Source: Thiopontia sp964416755
GTDB taxonomy: Bacteria; Pseudomonadota; Gammaproteobacteria; GCF-002020875
Assembly (NCBI GenBank): GCA_964416755.1
Contig: CAYQFH010000053.1
Coordinates: forward strand, 1-17,825
Length of the DNA stretch: 17,825 bases
Direction: 5' to 3'
Both the position numbers and the translations under genes were made by a program. The notes beneath the pieces were generated by a model, which saw only the letters and a list, made by a program, of their open reading frames with translations, did no database searches and was not told where the DNA came from. Of this stretch, positions 1-7,786 are shown piece after piece; the first letter of the stretch is position 1; every line of letters starts with the position of its first letter.

Positions 1-2427
1 TCGCTCTCAAGAGATCGTACACAGGAGCTGTTGGCAGAGACACAGGCACAGTCGGAGAAGCTGCAGGTGCGTGAAGAGGAGTTGCGGGAGAGCAATGTCT
101 CACTGGAGCAGCAGGCGGAAGACCTGCGCCGATCAGAGGAGCGCCTGCGCAGCAGTCAGACCGAGCTGGAGGAGAAGAACGAGAAGTTGCAGGTGCAACA
201 GGAGGAGCTGCGGGTCGCCAATGAGGATCTGGAGCGCAAGGCGGTTGACCTGAAACAGTCACGCGACCAGATTGAGGTCAAGAACCGGGAGCTGGAGTTT
301 GCTCAGCAAGAGCTGGAATCGCGTGCCAGGGAGTTGGCAATTTCCAGTAAATACAAGTCGGAATTTCTTGCCAACATGTCGCATGAGTTACGTACTCCAC
401 TCAATAGCCTATTGATCCTCTCCCGTCTGTTGATGGATAACAAGGGGGGGAATCTTGATCCACAGCAGATCGAGTATGCGCAGACCATCCATGATTCCGG
501 TAGCGATCTGCTCCATCTGATCAATGACATTCTCGACCTCTCCAAGATTGAATCGGGAAAGATGGAGCTGCATGTGGAGACGGTGCAGTTGAATGATTTT
601 GTTGCCGGGATCAAGCGCAAGTTTCAACCCATTGCAGAGAGTAAGGGGATTCGCTTCGAGGTTGATGTGGAGGAGGCTCCCAGGCTTTGGCGCAGCGATG
701 AGCAGAAGCTGGGGCAGGTGATCAAGAATCTGCTCTCCAATGCGCTGAAATTTACCACAGATGGTGCTGTGCAGTTACAGATCGGGCCGGCGCCAGCCGA
801 TCGCTCGTTGAAGTCCTCCGGACTGTTGCCGGAGCAGGCGATTGCCTTCTCCGTGATTGATAGTGGAATCGGGATTTCACCGGACAAGCTGAGCTCGATT
901 TTTGAAGCCTTTCAACAGGCGGATGGCTCTACCAGCCGTAAATATGGAGGTACAGGGCTGGGGCTGTCAATCTCTCGTGAATTGACCCGGATGTTGGGGG
1001 GGGAGATACAGATTGAGAGTGAGGAGGGGAAGGGGAGCACCTTTACCCTCTATCTGCCGCGTGAGCTGGAGCTGAGTGCCCAGCAGGTGGAGGATATTGA
1101 GATCGTGGCAGAGAAGATGAGCCCAACGGAGCCTGTTCAGCAAAGGAAGGATGTTGTTGCTGAAGATGGAGCAGATTCTGTTGAGGTGCCAACTTCTCCA
1201 ATAGCGGCTGTAGCCTTTGATGTGGCGGATGATCGCCATGAGATCGAGCAGGGCGAGCGCTCGATACTGGTGATTGAGGATGATCCCCGTTTCGCAGCGA
1301 TTCTTGCTGATGTGGCGAGAGCAAGAGGTTTCAAGGTGTTGGTTGCCGGGGATGGAGAAAGTGGCCTCTATCTGGCGGACTACTACCAACCCAGTGGTAT
1401 CGTGCTTGATATCGGTCTGCCCGGAATGGATGGATGGCAGGTGTTGGAACGGCTCAAGGATGGTGCCGAGACCCGGCACATCCCGGTCCACTTCATGTCG
1501 GGAAATGAGCAACCGGAGGGTGCGCTGAAGCAGGGGGCGGTCGGTTTCCTTACCAAGCCGGTCAGTATTGAGCAGATTGAGAATGCTTTCGGCAAGATCG
1601 AACATATCATTGACCGTCCGGTGAAGCGTCTGCTGTTGGTCGAGGATGATCCAAACCAACTGCGGAGTGTGCGGGCACTGGTTGATGATGGAGATGTAGA
1701 GACCGTTTCGGCAGAGAGTGGTGAAGAGGCGCTGGAGCTGCTTAGAGAGGGGCAGTTTGACTGTATTGTGTTGGATCTTGGATTGCCGGATATCAATGGA
1801 TTCGATCTGCTGGAGCGGATTCGAAAACAGGAGGGGTTGGAGCACATTCCGGTAGTCATCCATACCGGACGTGACCTGGAGGTGAAAGAGCAGGCACTGC
1901 TGGATCGCTATGCGCAGAGCGTGATCATCAAGGATGCGCGCTCCCCGGAACGGTTGCTGGATGATACCACTCTGTTCCTGCACCGGGTTGAGGCCAACCT
2001 TTCGGAACAGCATCAGCGAACCATCCGCATGTTGCATGATCGCGAGTCACTGTTCGAGGGGCGCAAGGTGCTGCTGGTAGATGATGATATGCGTAATATC
2101 TTTGCCCTCTCGGCAGCACTGCAGGAGAAGGAGATGGAGGTGCTGGTTGCCAACAATGGATATGAGGCGCTTGAACAATTGGAGCAGCACCCCGATACTG
2201 CCATTGTCCTGATGGACATCATGATGCCGGAGATGGATGGTTATGAGGCGATGCGCAGAATCCGTCAACAGGAGCAGTTTGCAGGGCTTCCGGTCATTGC
2301 CTTGACTGCGAAAGCGATGACTGGGGATCGGACACAGTGTATTGAGGCGGGTGCCAATGACTATCTGGCCAAGCCGGTTGTGACCGAGAAATTGATTTCG
2401 ATGATGCGTGTCTGGCTCTATCGTTGA
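1..2427 (+). CDS. Hybrid sensor histidine kinase with three receiver domains (5' partial)
   Basis: The reading frame is open from base 1, so the N-terminal sensor part lies outside the window. Residues are counted from codon 31-33. A long charged coiled coil (about 1-105) leads into a HisKA domain whose H-box (MSHELRTPL) carries the phospho-accepting His118. The HATPase has an N-box (NLLSNALKFT, about 233-242), DSGIGIS (about 277-283) and GGTGLGLS (about 306-313). Three receivers follow: REC1 (acidic pair 417-418, Asp460, Lys509), REC2 (539-540, Asp582, Lys634) and REC3 (684-686, Asp729, Lys781). All three keep the phospho-acceptor Asp and the conserved Lys, so a branched phosphorelay is possible. 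No output domain follows REC3. CheR and CheB genes come directly after it, suggesting the missing N-terminal part may be a HAMP/GAF-type sensor tuned by methylation. The family is clear; the signal is unknown. Confidence 0.93.
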   Translation, partial: SLSRDRTQELLAETQAQSEKLQVREEELRESNVSLEQQAEDLRRSEERLRSSQTELEEKNEKLQVQQEELRVANEDLERKAVDLKQSRDQIEVKNRELEFAQQELESRARELAISSKYKSEFLANMSHELRTPLNSLLILSRLLMDNKGGNLDPQQIEYAQTIHDSGSDLLHLINDILDLSKIESGKMELHVETVQLNDFVAGIKRKFQPIAESKGIRFEVDVEEAPRLWRSDEQKLGQVIKNLLSNALKFTTDGAVQLQIGPAPADRSLKSSGLLPEQAIAFSVIDSGIGISPDKLSSIFEAFQQADGSTSRKYGGTGLGLSISRELTRMLGGEIQIESEEGKGSTFTLYLPRELELSAQQVEDIEIVAEKMSPTEPVQQRKDVVAEDGADSVEVPTSPIAAVAFDVADDRHEIEQGERSILVIEDDPRFAAILADVARARGFKVLVAGDGESGLYLADYYQPSGIVLDIGLPGMDGWQVLERLKDGAETRHIPVHFMSGNEQPEGALKQGAVGFLTKPVSIEQIENAFGKIEHIIDRPVKRLLLVEDDPNQLRSVRALVDDGDVETVSAESGEEALELLREGQFDCIVLDLGLPDINGFDLLERIRKQEGLEHIPVVIHTGRDLEVKEQALLDRYAQSVIIKDARSPERLLDDTTLFLHRVEANLSEQHQRTIRMLHDRESLFEGRKVLLVDDDMRNIFALSAALQEKEMEVLVANNGYEALEQLEQHPDTAIVLMDIMMPEMDGYEAMRRIRQQEQFAGLPVIALTAKAMTGDRTQCIEAGANDYLAKPVVTEKLISMMRVWLYR

Positions 2428-2438
2428 TCGGGTCGGCC

Positions 2439-3278
2439 ATGGCGAAGCATGATCTGAGAGAGAGCGAAATCGAGCGGCTGGAGATTGAGATGCTGCTGGA
2501 GGCGCTCTATCGCCGATATGGATATGATTTCCGGGATTACTTTTATGACTCTGCCCGCCGCCGTATTTTGCGGCGTGTTGAGCGGGAAAATCTGGAATCG
2601 GTAGCCGCGCTACAGCATGCAGTACTACATGATGAGGTATTGGCGGATGCACTGTGCAAGGATCTTTCGATCAATGTGACCGAGATGTTTCGTGATGCCA
2701 GTTTCTATCAGGCGCTGAATGAGCAGGTGTTACCGCAGCTGGCAGATGGAACGCATCTGAAAATCTGGCATGCGGGGTGTGCCAGTGGTGAAGAGGTCTA
2801 CTCCATGGCGATTCTGCTGATGGAGCAGGGGCTCTATCCATGCAGCCGTCTCTACGCGACCGATTTCAACAGTGCAATACTGGAACGGGCGATGGAGGGG
2901 GTGTTTCCGCTGGGGGAGATGAGCCGCTATATCGGCAATTATCAGGCGGCTGGTGGGCAAGGTGCCTTCTCCGACTATTATCATGCGCGTTATGAACATG
3001 CAGTGATGGATCGCTCGCTGAAGGAGAATATTGTCTTCGCAGAACATGATCTGGCAGTCCATGATGCCTTTGGTGAGATGGATCTGATTGTCTGCCGCAA
3101 TGTGATGATCTATTTCAACCAGATGCTGAAAGACCGGGTCTTTGAGTTGTTTGCTAGTAGCCTCCATCCGGGGGGATTCCTCTGTCTGGGAACCCATGAG
3201 TCACTGCAGTCGAGTGTGCTCGCTCGCTGTTTTGAGCCATTCTCCCTTGAGAACAGAATCTACCAAAGGGTTGCCTGA
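2439..3278 (+). CDS. cheR: CheR-type protein-glutamate methyltransferase
   Basis: This is a SAM-dependent methyltransferase of the CheR family, 279 aa, which in chemosensory systems methylates glutamates of receptors in the cytoplasm. The N-terminal helical domain (about 1-75) leads to the segment INVTEMFRD (78-86), equivalent to the conserved CheR T-x-F-R region. The SAM-binding motif I is GCASGEE (113-119), and a later DLIVCRNVMIYF segment matches the family's catalytic-domain signature. The ATG at 2439 is preferred: it gives a normal CheR N-terminus, while an in-frame TTG at 2424 would overlap the kinase stop. Neither start has a strong ribosome-binding site, so translation is probably coupled to the kinase gene, whose stop lies 11 bases upstream. 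No receptor or CheA gene is visible, so the likely substrate is the upstream kinase or a distant receptor. That substrate is inference. Confidence 0.93.
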   Translation: MAKHDLRESEIERLEIEMLLEALYRRYGYDFRDYFYDSARRRILRRVERENLESVAALQHAVLHDEVLADALCKDLSINVTEMFRDASFYQALNEQVLPQLADGTHLKIWHAGCASGEEVYSMAILLMEQGLYPCSRLYATDFNSAILERAMEGVFPLGEMSRYIGNYQAAGGQGAFSDYYHARYEHAVMDRSLKENIVFAEHDLAVHDAFGEMDLIVCRNVMIYFNQMLKDRVFELFASSLHPGGFLCLGTHESLQSSVLARCFEPFSLENRIYQRVA

Positions 3279-3283
3279 ACAGA

Positions 3284-3865
3284 ATGGACCGCAAACGTGG
3301 AAAAGAGATCAAAATGGTGGTGGTGGGCACCTCGATGGGTGGCTTTCAGGCACTGAAGAAGATCTTCTCCCCACTGCCGGTTGACTTCCCGGTACCGGTG
3401 CTGGTGGTTAGACATCAGGCATCAGATACCGACCACTATGTGATTGAGGCATTGAATGGTGAATGTCAGCTCTATTTCAAATTTGCAGAAGAGGGGGAGC
3501 GCCCCATGGCCGGGACGGTTTATCTGGCACCGCCGGACACCCATATGATGATTCGCAGCTCCGGGCAGATCCACCTCTCAACTGGTCAACCGGTCAACCA
3601 CTCACGCCCTTCGATTGATCCACTCTTTATCTCGGCTTCACAGCAGTATGGTGAATCGCTGCTGGCAGTAGTCCTCACCGGGGCCAATGCGGATGGGGTG
3701 GAGGGGTTGAAGTTGGTCAAGCAGAGGGGAGGACGGGTATTGGTACAAGACCCGGAGTCAGCCGAGGCCGATATGCTGCCGAGGGCAGCAATGGATGCGG
3801 TAGAGGTAGATGATCTGATCTGGCTGGATCAGATCGGAAGTTTTCTCTGGGGCATCAATCGCTGA
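3284..3865 (+). CDS. cheB: CheB-type methylesterase domain protein, without receiver
   Basis: This 193-aa protein consists of only the catalytic domain of CheB, which hydrolyses glutamyl methyl esters or deamidates glutamine on chemoreceptors. The expected catalytic triad is present: Ser17 in GTSMGG, His44 in VVRHQ and Asp137 in LTGANADG. Canonical CheB proteins are about 350 aa with an N-terminal receiver that controls activity by phosphorylation; that receiver is absent here. The gene starts 5 bases after the cheR stop, so the pair is almost certainly co-transcribed with the kinase. Control could come from the kinase's own receivers, but this is inference. An in-frame ATG at 3314 would remove the first ten residues and is a less likely start. 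The family assignment is firm. Confidence 0.92.
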   Translation: MDRKRGKEIKMVVVGTSMGGFQALKKIFSPLPVDFPVPVLVVRHQASDTDHYVIEALNGECQLYFKFAEEGERPMAGTVYLAPPDTHMMIRSSGQIHLSTGQPVNHSRPSIDPLFISASQQYGESLLAVVLTGANADGVEGLKLVKQRGGRVLVQDPESAEADMLPRAAMDAVEVDDLIWLDQIGSFLWGINR

Positions 3866-3869
3866 CGGG

Positions 3870-4331
3870 TCATTCGTTGCGAATCGGCACAACCGAGATG
3901 GAGTTCTTCGGAGATCCCTCGATGACACGGTCACTGTAGCTGAGATAGACCAGCACCTTGCGTTGAGGATCATAGAAGCGCACCACCTGTAACGATTTGA
4001 AGAGTACGGAGGTGCGTTTCTTGAATACCTCCTCGCCATCTTCACTGCCGTTGGCGATCGCTTCGGGCAGCTCAATATGTCCAGTCTGGCGACAGGCGAT
4101 GGAGGCATCTGAGGTATCCTCTGCCAGCCCGATTGCCCCTTTGATCCCGCCCCGTTTGGCACGGCTCAGATAGCAGGTGGCGCCGGGAACGCGAGGGTCG
4201 TCGAAGGCCTCCACCACAATCTTGTCATTGGGGGAGGCGAGGCGAAATTTGGTACTCACTTCACCGATTCTGTCGGCATGGGCGGACGTGGTGACGATGC
4301 TCAGCAGCAGGAATGAAAATAGCTTATCCAT
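3870..4331 (-). CDS. creA: CreA family exported protein
   Basis: This 153-aa protein has a cleavable signal peptide (hydrophobic stretch about 4-16, likely cut after AHA at 18) and a mature domain typical of CreA, a widespread periplasmic family of unknown molecular function. Recognisable parts are the IGEVSTKFRL start of the mature chain, the DKIVVEAFDDP segment (about 36-46), two Cys residues (53 and 80) that could form a disulfide, and the KTSLQVVRFYDPQR-like C-terminal region. The reading frame stays open upstream to 4826, but the ATG at 4331 is chosen because GGAG sits just before it and the signal peptide begins there. Its stop lies 5 bases beyond the convergent cheB stop. It is divergent from the small exported protein genes at 4395-5242, with only 63 bases between the starts. 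Confidence 0.88.
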   Translation of the reverse strand: MDKLFSFLLLSIVTTSAHADRIGEVSTKFRLASPNDKIVVEAFDDPRVPGATCYLSRAKRGGIKGAIGLAEDTSDASIACRQTGHIELPEAIANGSEDGEEVFKKRTSVLFKSLQVVRFYDPQRKVLVYLSYSDRVIEGSPKNSISVVPIRNE

Positions 4332-4394
4332 TTCAGAACTCTCCTTTTTTGCGCTATGCTCTATGAATGGAAACTGTTTTACAAGGAGTGAACC
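4332..4394 (+). promoter_or_regulatory. Divergent intergenic region with candidate promoter for the exported-protein pair
   Basis: The 63-base region between the creA and 4395 start codons holds a possible plus-strand sigma-70 promoter: TTCAGA at 4332-4337, a 17-base spacer and TATGCT at 4355-4360, each matching consensus at four of six positions. An AAGGAG ribosome-binding site at 4383-4388 lies 6 bases before the ATG of the plus-strand gene. The creA ribosome-binding site (minus-strand GGAG) overlaps the same short stretch. The promoter assignment is by eye only. Confidence 0.35.
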
Positions 4395-4829
4395 ATGGAT
4401 GATCGACGATTCAAGACCTTTTCGCGGCTGTTGGCAGCAACAGCACTCTGTTATGGCAGTGTGGTATCGGCCTTTGGCTTCAATGTGGGGGATAGCTTCA
4501 ACGAAGGATTCGACTTCGATGAGGGGAGTGATCTCGATATGGGGGGCTCGAAGATGAACTGGGAGAGTCCGGACAATGTCTGGGATACCGGTACCAGTAC
4601 CCGCAAGGGTTTCTCCTGGGGCGGTGGCCCACGTTCTGGACCGGCCTGGGGGTTTCGTGATGCACCACCACAACAATGGGTCCCGGCTCCTCAGCAGATG
4701 CCCTATGGTGGGCAGCCAATGATGGTACCGACCCCGTATGGCTGGATGCCTGCTGCACCAGTGCAGCCACAGATTCACAGTCGCCCGCCGGCACCGGCAG
4801 CTCCCTCTGATAGAGGAGCAGCACAATGA
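4395..4829 (+). CDS. Small exported Gly/Pro/Trp-rich protein, sulfur-globule-protein-like
   Basis: This 144-aa protein begins with a signal peptide (about 1-26, hydrophobic LLAATALCYGSVVSA). An acidic Phe/Asp/Gly-rich segment follows (about 28-50), then a Trp/Gly-rich middle (about 55-85), and a Pro/Gln/Met-rich tail with PYGG, TPYGWMP and PAAP motifs. It has one Cys, inside the signal peptide, and looks like a low-complexity structural protein. The composition, length and AFGFN start of the mature chain recall small secreted proteins annotated as sulfur-globule family in sulfur-oxidising gammaproteobacteria. This is resemblance, not proof; cell-envelope or extracellular matrix roles are equally possible. 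A clear AAGGAG ribosome-binding site supports the start. Its stop overlaps the start of the next gene (ATGA), so the two are translationally coupled and probably act together. Confidence 0.75.
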   Translation: MDDRRFKTFSRLLAATALCYGSVVSAFGFNVGDSFNEGFDFDEGSDLDMGGSKMNWESPDNVWDTGTSTRKGFSWGGGPRSGPAWGFRDAPPQQWVPAPQQMPYGGQPMMVPTPYGWMPAAPVQPQIHSRPPAPAAPSDRGAAQ

Positions 4830-5242
4830 AAAGATTGAATAGACTTATCGTGTTAGCGCTGGTGATCGGTACACCATGGGTTGTTCAGGCGGGCGATGGT
4901 CCGGAGAGTGTCACCTGGAACTGCATGGATGTCGGTGCAGCGGGACTGAAGTGGAATGGGGACACGGACACCTATCGAGACTCCAGCTTCTTTCAGCAGC
5001 AGCACCGAATTGTGCAGACCAGGGATCAGTTGAGCTTTCCGCAGTCAATCCCCTTCAAGGAGGGGACACGTTGTGGTTTTCGTCCCAATATTCCGGTTTT
5101 GACCTGTGATGATGGGGTTCGGATCTTCAATCTCAATGTACAGACCGGTTATGCCACCCACAGCAAGACCTATGGCTGGATGGATCCCTACAGCCGTCCA
5201 CCGGCAATGTTTGTGGCTGCGGCTATCTGTAATCGGATATGA
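4826..5242 (+). CDS. Small exported protein of unknown function with four Cys
   Basis: I do not recognise the family. The 138-aa product has a typical signal peptide (KRLNRL, hydrophobic 7-20, likely cleavage after VQA at 22). The mature part of about 116 residues contains four Cys (33, 83, 94, 135), which could form two disulfides in the periplasm. The region around 78-104 (KEGTRCGFRP to CDDGVRIFNL) looks like a compact beta-rich core. There are no further membrane segments. A GAGGAG ribosome-binding site lies inside the end of the upstream gene, and the ATGA overlap shows coupling to the low-complexity exported protein. A joint function with that protein is the most economical inference. 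The gene ends 41 bases before the convergent AMMECR1 gene stop. Confidence 0.75.
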   Translation: MKRLNRLIVLALVIGTPWVVQAGDGPESVTWNCMDVGAAGLKWNGDTDTYRDSSFFQQQHRIVQTRDQLSFPQSIPFKEGTRCGFRPNIPVLTCDDGVRIFNLNVQTGYATHSKTYGWMDPYSRPPAMFVAAAICNRI

Positions 5243-5283
5243 GTAACCGTATCTGAGCTATCTGAGGTGAGTCATTATCCGAG

Positions 5284-5835
5284 TTAAGAGAACTGTTCAG
5301 TTCGATAACGTTCCACCTGAACGCTGTCGGACCAGTAGCCAGCAGGAAGCCCTGCCTTCTGTTTCAGGTGGTTGAGAAAATTGGCAGGATTGGGCAGTTG
5401 CTCCCAAACCGAGGGGAGGAAGGTGCCTCGTCGTGCCCCTTCAGAGAGGATCAGCCCATCCATTCCGGGTAGCAATTGGCGAAGCAGATCGGCCTCGGAC
5501 TCAAACTCCATTGATTCAGGACTGGTCAGGATGGAGAGCTTGAGCGAGATGGAAGGGTACTCTTGGACTGAAAGCGGAGGAAAACGGGGGTCACGAAATG
5601 CGGCGGCCACAGCATTTTCGGTCAGATCTCTACCCAGAGGACGATAGGCCTCAATGGAGCCGATACAGCCACGCAGCTGCCGATTGATCTCCAGCGTCAC
5701 AAAACTGGCTCCGGGATGCTGTAGATAATCCGGGAGTTGTGACAGCTCAGGGGCTGCAGCCAGAGAGAGCTGATGTGCAATGGCGTCCTGTGCCAGGGTC
5801 AGCATCTGTTGTCGTTGTGCTTCACTATGACTCAT
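5284..5835 (-). CDS. amrA: AmmeMemoRadiSam system protein A (AMMECR1 domain)
   Basis: The 183-aa product is a full-length AMMECR1-domain protein. The signature LRGCIG lies at 54-59 and is followed by the expected FRDPRFPPLS segment at 80-89 and an LSILTSPE strand, with the typical R-G-T-F-L-P-S-V-W-E motif near the C-terminus. The family is found across bacteria, archaea and eukaryotes; its biochemical role is not settled, but in many prokaryotes it sits with Memo and a radical SAM enzyme in the named AmmeMemoRadiSam system. The ATG at 5835 has a minus-strand GGATGGAG ribosome-binding site. It lies 11 bases downstream of the Memo gene and so shares its transcript. The protein is cytoplasmic, with no signal peptide. 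Confidence 0.92.
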   Translation of the reverse strand: MSHSEAQRQQMLTLAQDAIAHQLSLAAAPELSQLPDYLQHPGASFVTLEINRQLRGCIGSIEAYRPLGRDLTENAVAAAFRDPRFPPLSVQEYPSISLKLSILTSPESMEFESEADLLRQLLPGMDGLILSEGARRGTFLPSVWEQLPNPANFLNHLKQKAGLPAGYWSDSVQVERYRTEQFS

Positions 5836-5846
5836 AGTGCTCCATC

Positions 5847-6632
5847 CTACGGTTCGGCAAACAGATAGGCGCCATAGCCCACCACCCGCTGCTTGTCACC
5901 TGCAGTATCTCCAGAGTTGCGCAGATCGAGCGTCTCCTCTCGCAGATGGCGTCGTTTTGCAATCTGCAGCAGGCCGTTGATCGGGATGCGCCCGCAGGCG
6001 CTGTCGTGATTGAGCGCCTCACTGTTGAGCTGTTCAATGGCGAGACTACTGGTCTGATCCAGCTTTTGTGCCGTGGCATAGGGGTGGTAGTGGCTCAGGT
6101 CTGAGCTGATCAAAATCAATCGCTCCGGACCACCCCAGAGCTGCTCCAGCACCTCGGAGACCTCATCAGTGGTTGCCTGACCGACAACCAGCGGCAGTAG
6201 AGTGAACTCATCCAGTACCTCCTGTAGAAAGGGGAGTTGTACCTCAAGGCAGTGCTCCTGATGATGTGCTTCATCCAGCAGATAGACTTGTGGTAGATCG
6301 ATGATCTGTTGCAACAGTGCGGTATCAATCGCAATTTCGCCAAGTGGTGTGGAGAAGGCATGGCTGGTTGGTGCAGCAAGTCCGTGAAAAGCGACCCGGT
6401 GTGCGGGGCCAAGCAGTATCACCTCTTTGATTTGGTTACTGAGAGGCAGTAGTGACCGGTAGGCAGAGCCTGCAACGGGGCCGGAGTAGATGTATCCGGC
6501 ATGGGGAACAATCAATGCCTTCGGGATTCCTTCAGAGGGCTTTCCTTCTGCAAGATGGTGTTGCACCATCTGTTGCAGTTGGACAGGCTGATCTGGATAG
6601 AAGCTGCCGGCAACGGCAGGTGTGCGTACCAC
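5847..6632 (-). CDS. amrB: AmmeMemoRadiSam system protein B (Memo family)
   Basis: This 261-aa protein is a Memo homologue, a family that folds like non-haem iron dioxygenases and, in animals, has been linked to copper and redox handling. The conserved landmarks are AGSFYP (8-13), PHAGYIYSG (43-51), GPAH (75-78), the HCLEVQLPFL block (127-136), SSDLSHY (176-182) and ACGRIPI (212-218). His44, His78, His181 and Cys213 correspond to the pocket residues known in human MEMO1. The start is a GTG at 6632: the conserved VRTPAVAGSF N-terminus begins there and a minus-strand AAGGAT ribosome-binding site lies just upstream. The gene is divergent from the radical SAM gene at 6691 with 58 bases between the starts. 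The bacterial function remains unknown. Confidence 0.93.
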   Translation of the reverse strand: MVRTPAVAGSFYPDQPVQLQQMVQHHLAEGKPSEGIPKALIVPHAGYIYSGPVAGSAYRSLLPLSNQIKEVILLGPAHRVAFHGLAAPTSHAFSTPLGEIAIDTALLQQIIDLPQVYLLDEAHHQEHCLEVQLPFLQEVLDEFTLLPLVVGQATTDEVSEVLEQLWGGPERLILISSDLSHYHPYATAQKLDQTSSLAIEQLNSEALNHDSACGRIPINGLLQIAKRRHLREETLDLRNSGDTAGDKQRVVGYGAYLFAEP

Positions 6633-6652
6633 TGGCTGATCCTTGTGCTCTC

Positions 6653-6662
6653 AACTATAGTT
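6653..6662. repeat. Perfect palindrome between the Memo and radical SAM genes
   Basis: AACTATAGTT is a perfect 10-base palindrome centred in the 58-base divergent region. It contains TATAGT-like -10 hexamers readable on both strands, and a second TATAGC follows at 6671-6676. It could be a shared operator or overlapping promoter core for the two divergent units. No convincing -35 partner was found, so the role is unproven. Confidence 0.3.
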
Positions 6663-6690
6663 AGAGTGAGTATAGCACTGGATTCAGATC

Positions 6691-7776
6691 ATGCAGCCTT
6701 TATCCAACCACCCGACAAGCTATTGGCACACCCTGCCGGACGGCAAGGTGCAGTGTGATCTCTGTCCACGTGAGTGTCAGTTGAAAGAGGGACAGCGCGG
6801 CCTCTGCTTTGTGCGCAAGGTGGAGGCGGGGGCGGTAGTGCTGACCAGCTATGGCCGCTCCAGTGGCTTTGTTATTGATCCGATCGAAAAGAAGCCGCTT
6901 AACCATTTTCTGCCGGGCAGCCCGATCCTCTCGTTTGGTACCGCTGGCTGTAACCTTACCTGCAAGTTCTGTCAAAACTGGGATCTGAGCAAGGCACGGC
7001 AGATGGATCGGATGCAGGATCGAGCAACGCCGGAGATGATTGCACGTGCTGCCAGAGAGACCGGCTGCCGCAGTGTTGCCTATACTTACAATGATCCAGT
7101 GATCTTTCTGGAGTATGCAGTCGATGTGGCGCGTGCCTGCCGTGCCGAGGGGATACGCTCGGTAGCTGTGACGGCGGGCTATATTCAGGGACAGGCACGG
7201 GAGGACTTTTTCTCTGAGATGGATGGAGCCAATATCGATCTCAAGGGGTTCTCTGAGGATTTCTACCACAAGCTCTGCAGTGGACATCTGCAACCGGTGC
7301 TGGATACCCTGATCTACCTTAAACGACAGACAGCAGTCTGGTTTGAGTTGACCACGCTGCTGATCCCCGGACAGAACGATTCAGAGGCGGAGCTGGACGC
7401 AATGACATGCTGGATTATCGATGAGCTGGGGCCGGATGTGCCGCTCCACTTCAGTGCCTTCCATCCCGATTACAAAATGTCCGATCTTCCACCAACATCG
7501 ATTACAACACTGCAGCGGGCGCGTGAGATTGCCCTGCGCAATGGCTTACACTATGTCTATACCGGTAATGTACATGACAAAGAGGGAGGCAGTACCTGGT
7601 GCCACCACTGTGGTACACGGCTGATCGGACGCGACTGGTATCAGCTCTCGGAGTGGAATCTTTCCGGTCAGGGAGTGTGCAACAATTGTGGTACCCGCTG
7701 TGTCGGGGTGTTTGATGGCCCAGCCGGAGGGTGGGGAGCGAAGCGCCTGCCGGTCAATATGAGCAATTTTCGATAG
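6691..7776 (+). CDS. amrS: AmmeMemoRadiSam system radical SAM enzyme
   Basis: This 361-aa enzyme belongs to the PflA-like radical SAM family that accompanies Memo and AMMECR1. The radical SAM cluster motif is C87-x3-C91-x2-C94 (CNLTCKFC), preceded by an N-terminal Cys-rich segment (C22, C25, C29, C39) and followed by a C-terminal tail with two CxxC pairs (C304/C307 and C330/C333) that may bind zinc or another Fe-S cluster. The core shows the expected Y-T-Y-N-D-P segment and N-I-D-L-K-G-F motif. It would cleave S-adenosylmethionine to start radical chemistry in the cytoplasm; its substrate is unknown. The ATG at 6691 has a poor ribosome-binding site but gives the conserved N-terminus. The gene at 7787 follows 10 bases after its stop, so the two are probably an operon. 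Confidence 0.93.
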   Translation: MQPLSNHPTSYWHTLPDGKVQCDLCPRECQLKEGQRGLCFVRKVEAGAVVLTSYGRSSGFVIDPIEKKPLNHFLPGSPILSFGTAGCNLTCKFCQNWDLSKARQMDRMQDRATPEMIARAARETGCRSVAYTYNDPVIFLEYAVDVARACRAEGIRSVAVTAGYIQGQAREDFFSEMDGANIDLKGFSEDFYHKLCSGHLQPVLDTLIYLKRQTAVWFELTTLLIPGQNDSEAELDAMTCWIIDELGPDVPLHFSAFHPDYKMSDLPPTSITTLQRAREIALRNGLHYVYTGNVHDKEGGSTWCHHCGTRLIGRDWYQLSEWNLSGQGVCNNCGTRCVGVFDGPAGGWGAKRLPVNMSNFR

Positions 7777-7786
7777 GAGTGAATTC

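Noticed and set aside
967..2037. 356-codon minus-strand open frame inside the hybrid kinase
   Set aside because: It is antisense to the conserved HATPase and receiver domains and its composition (rich in His, Leu, Gln) is typical of a shadow frame.
3870..4826. 318-codon version of creA extending upstream
   Set aside because: The extension runs antisense through the exported-protein gene, while the ATG at 4331 has a ribosome-binding site and begins a signal peptide.
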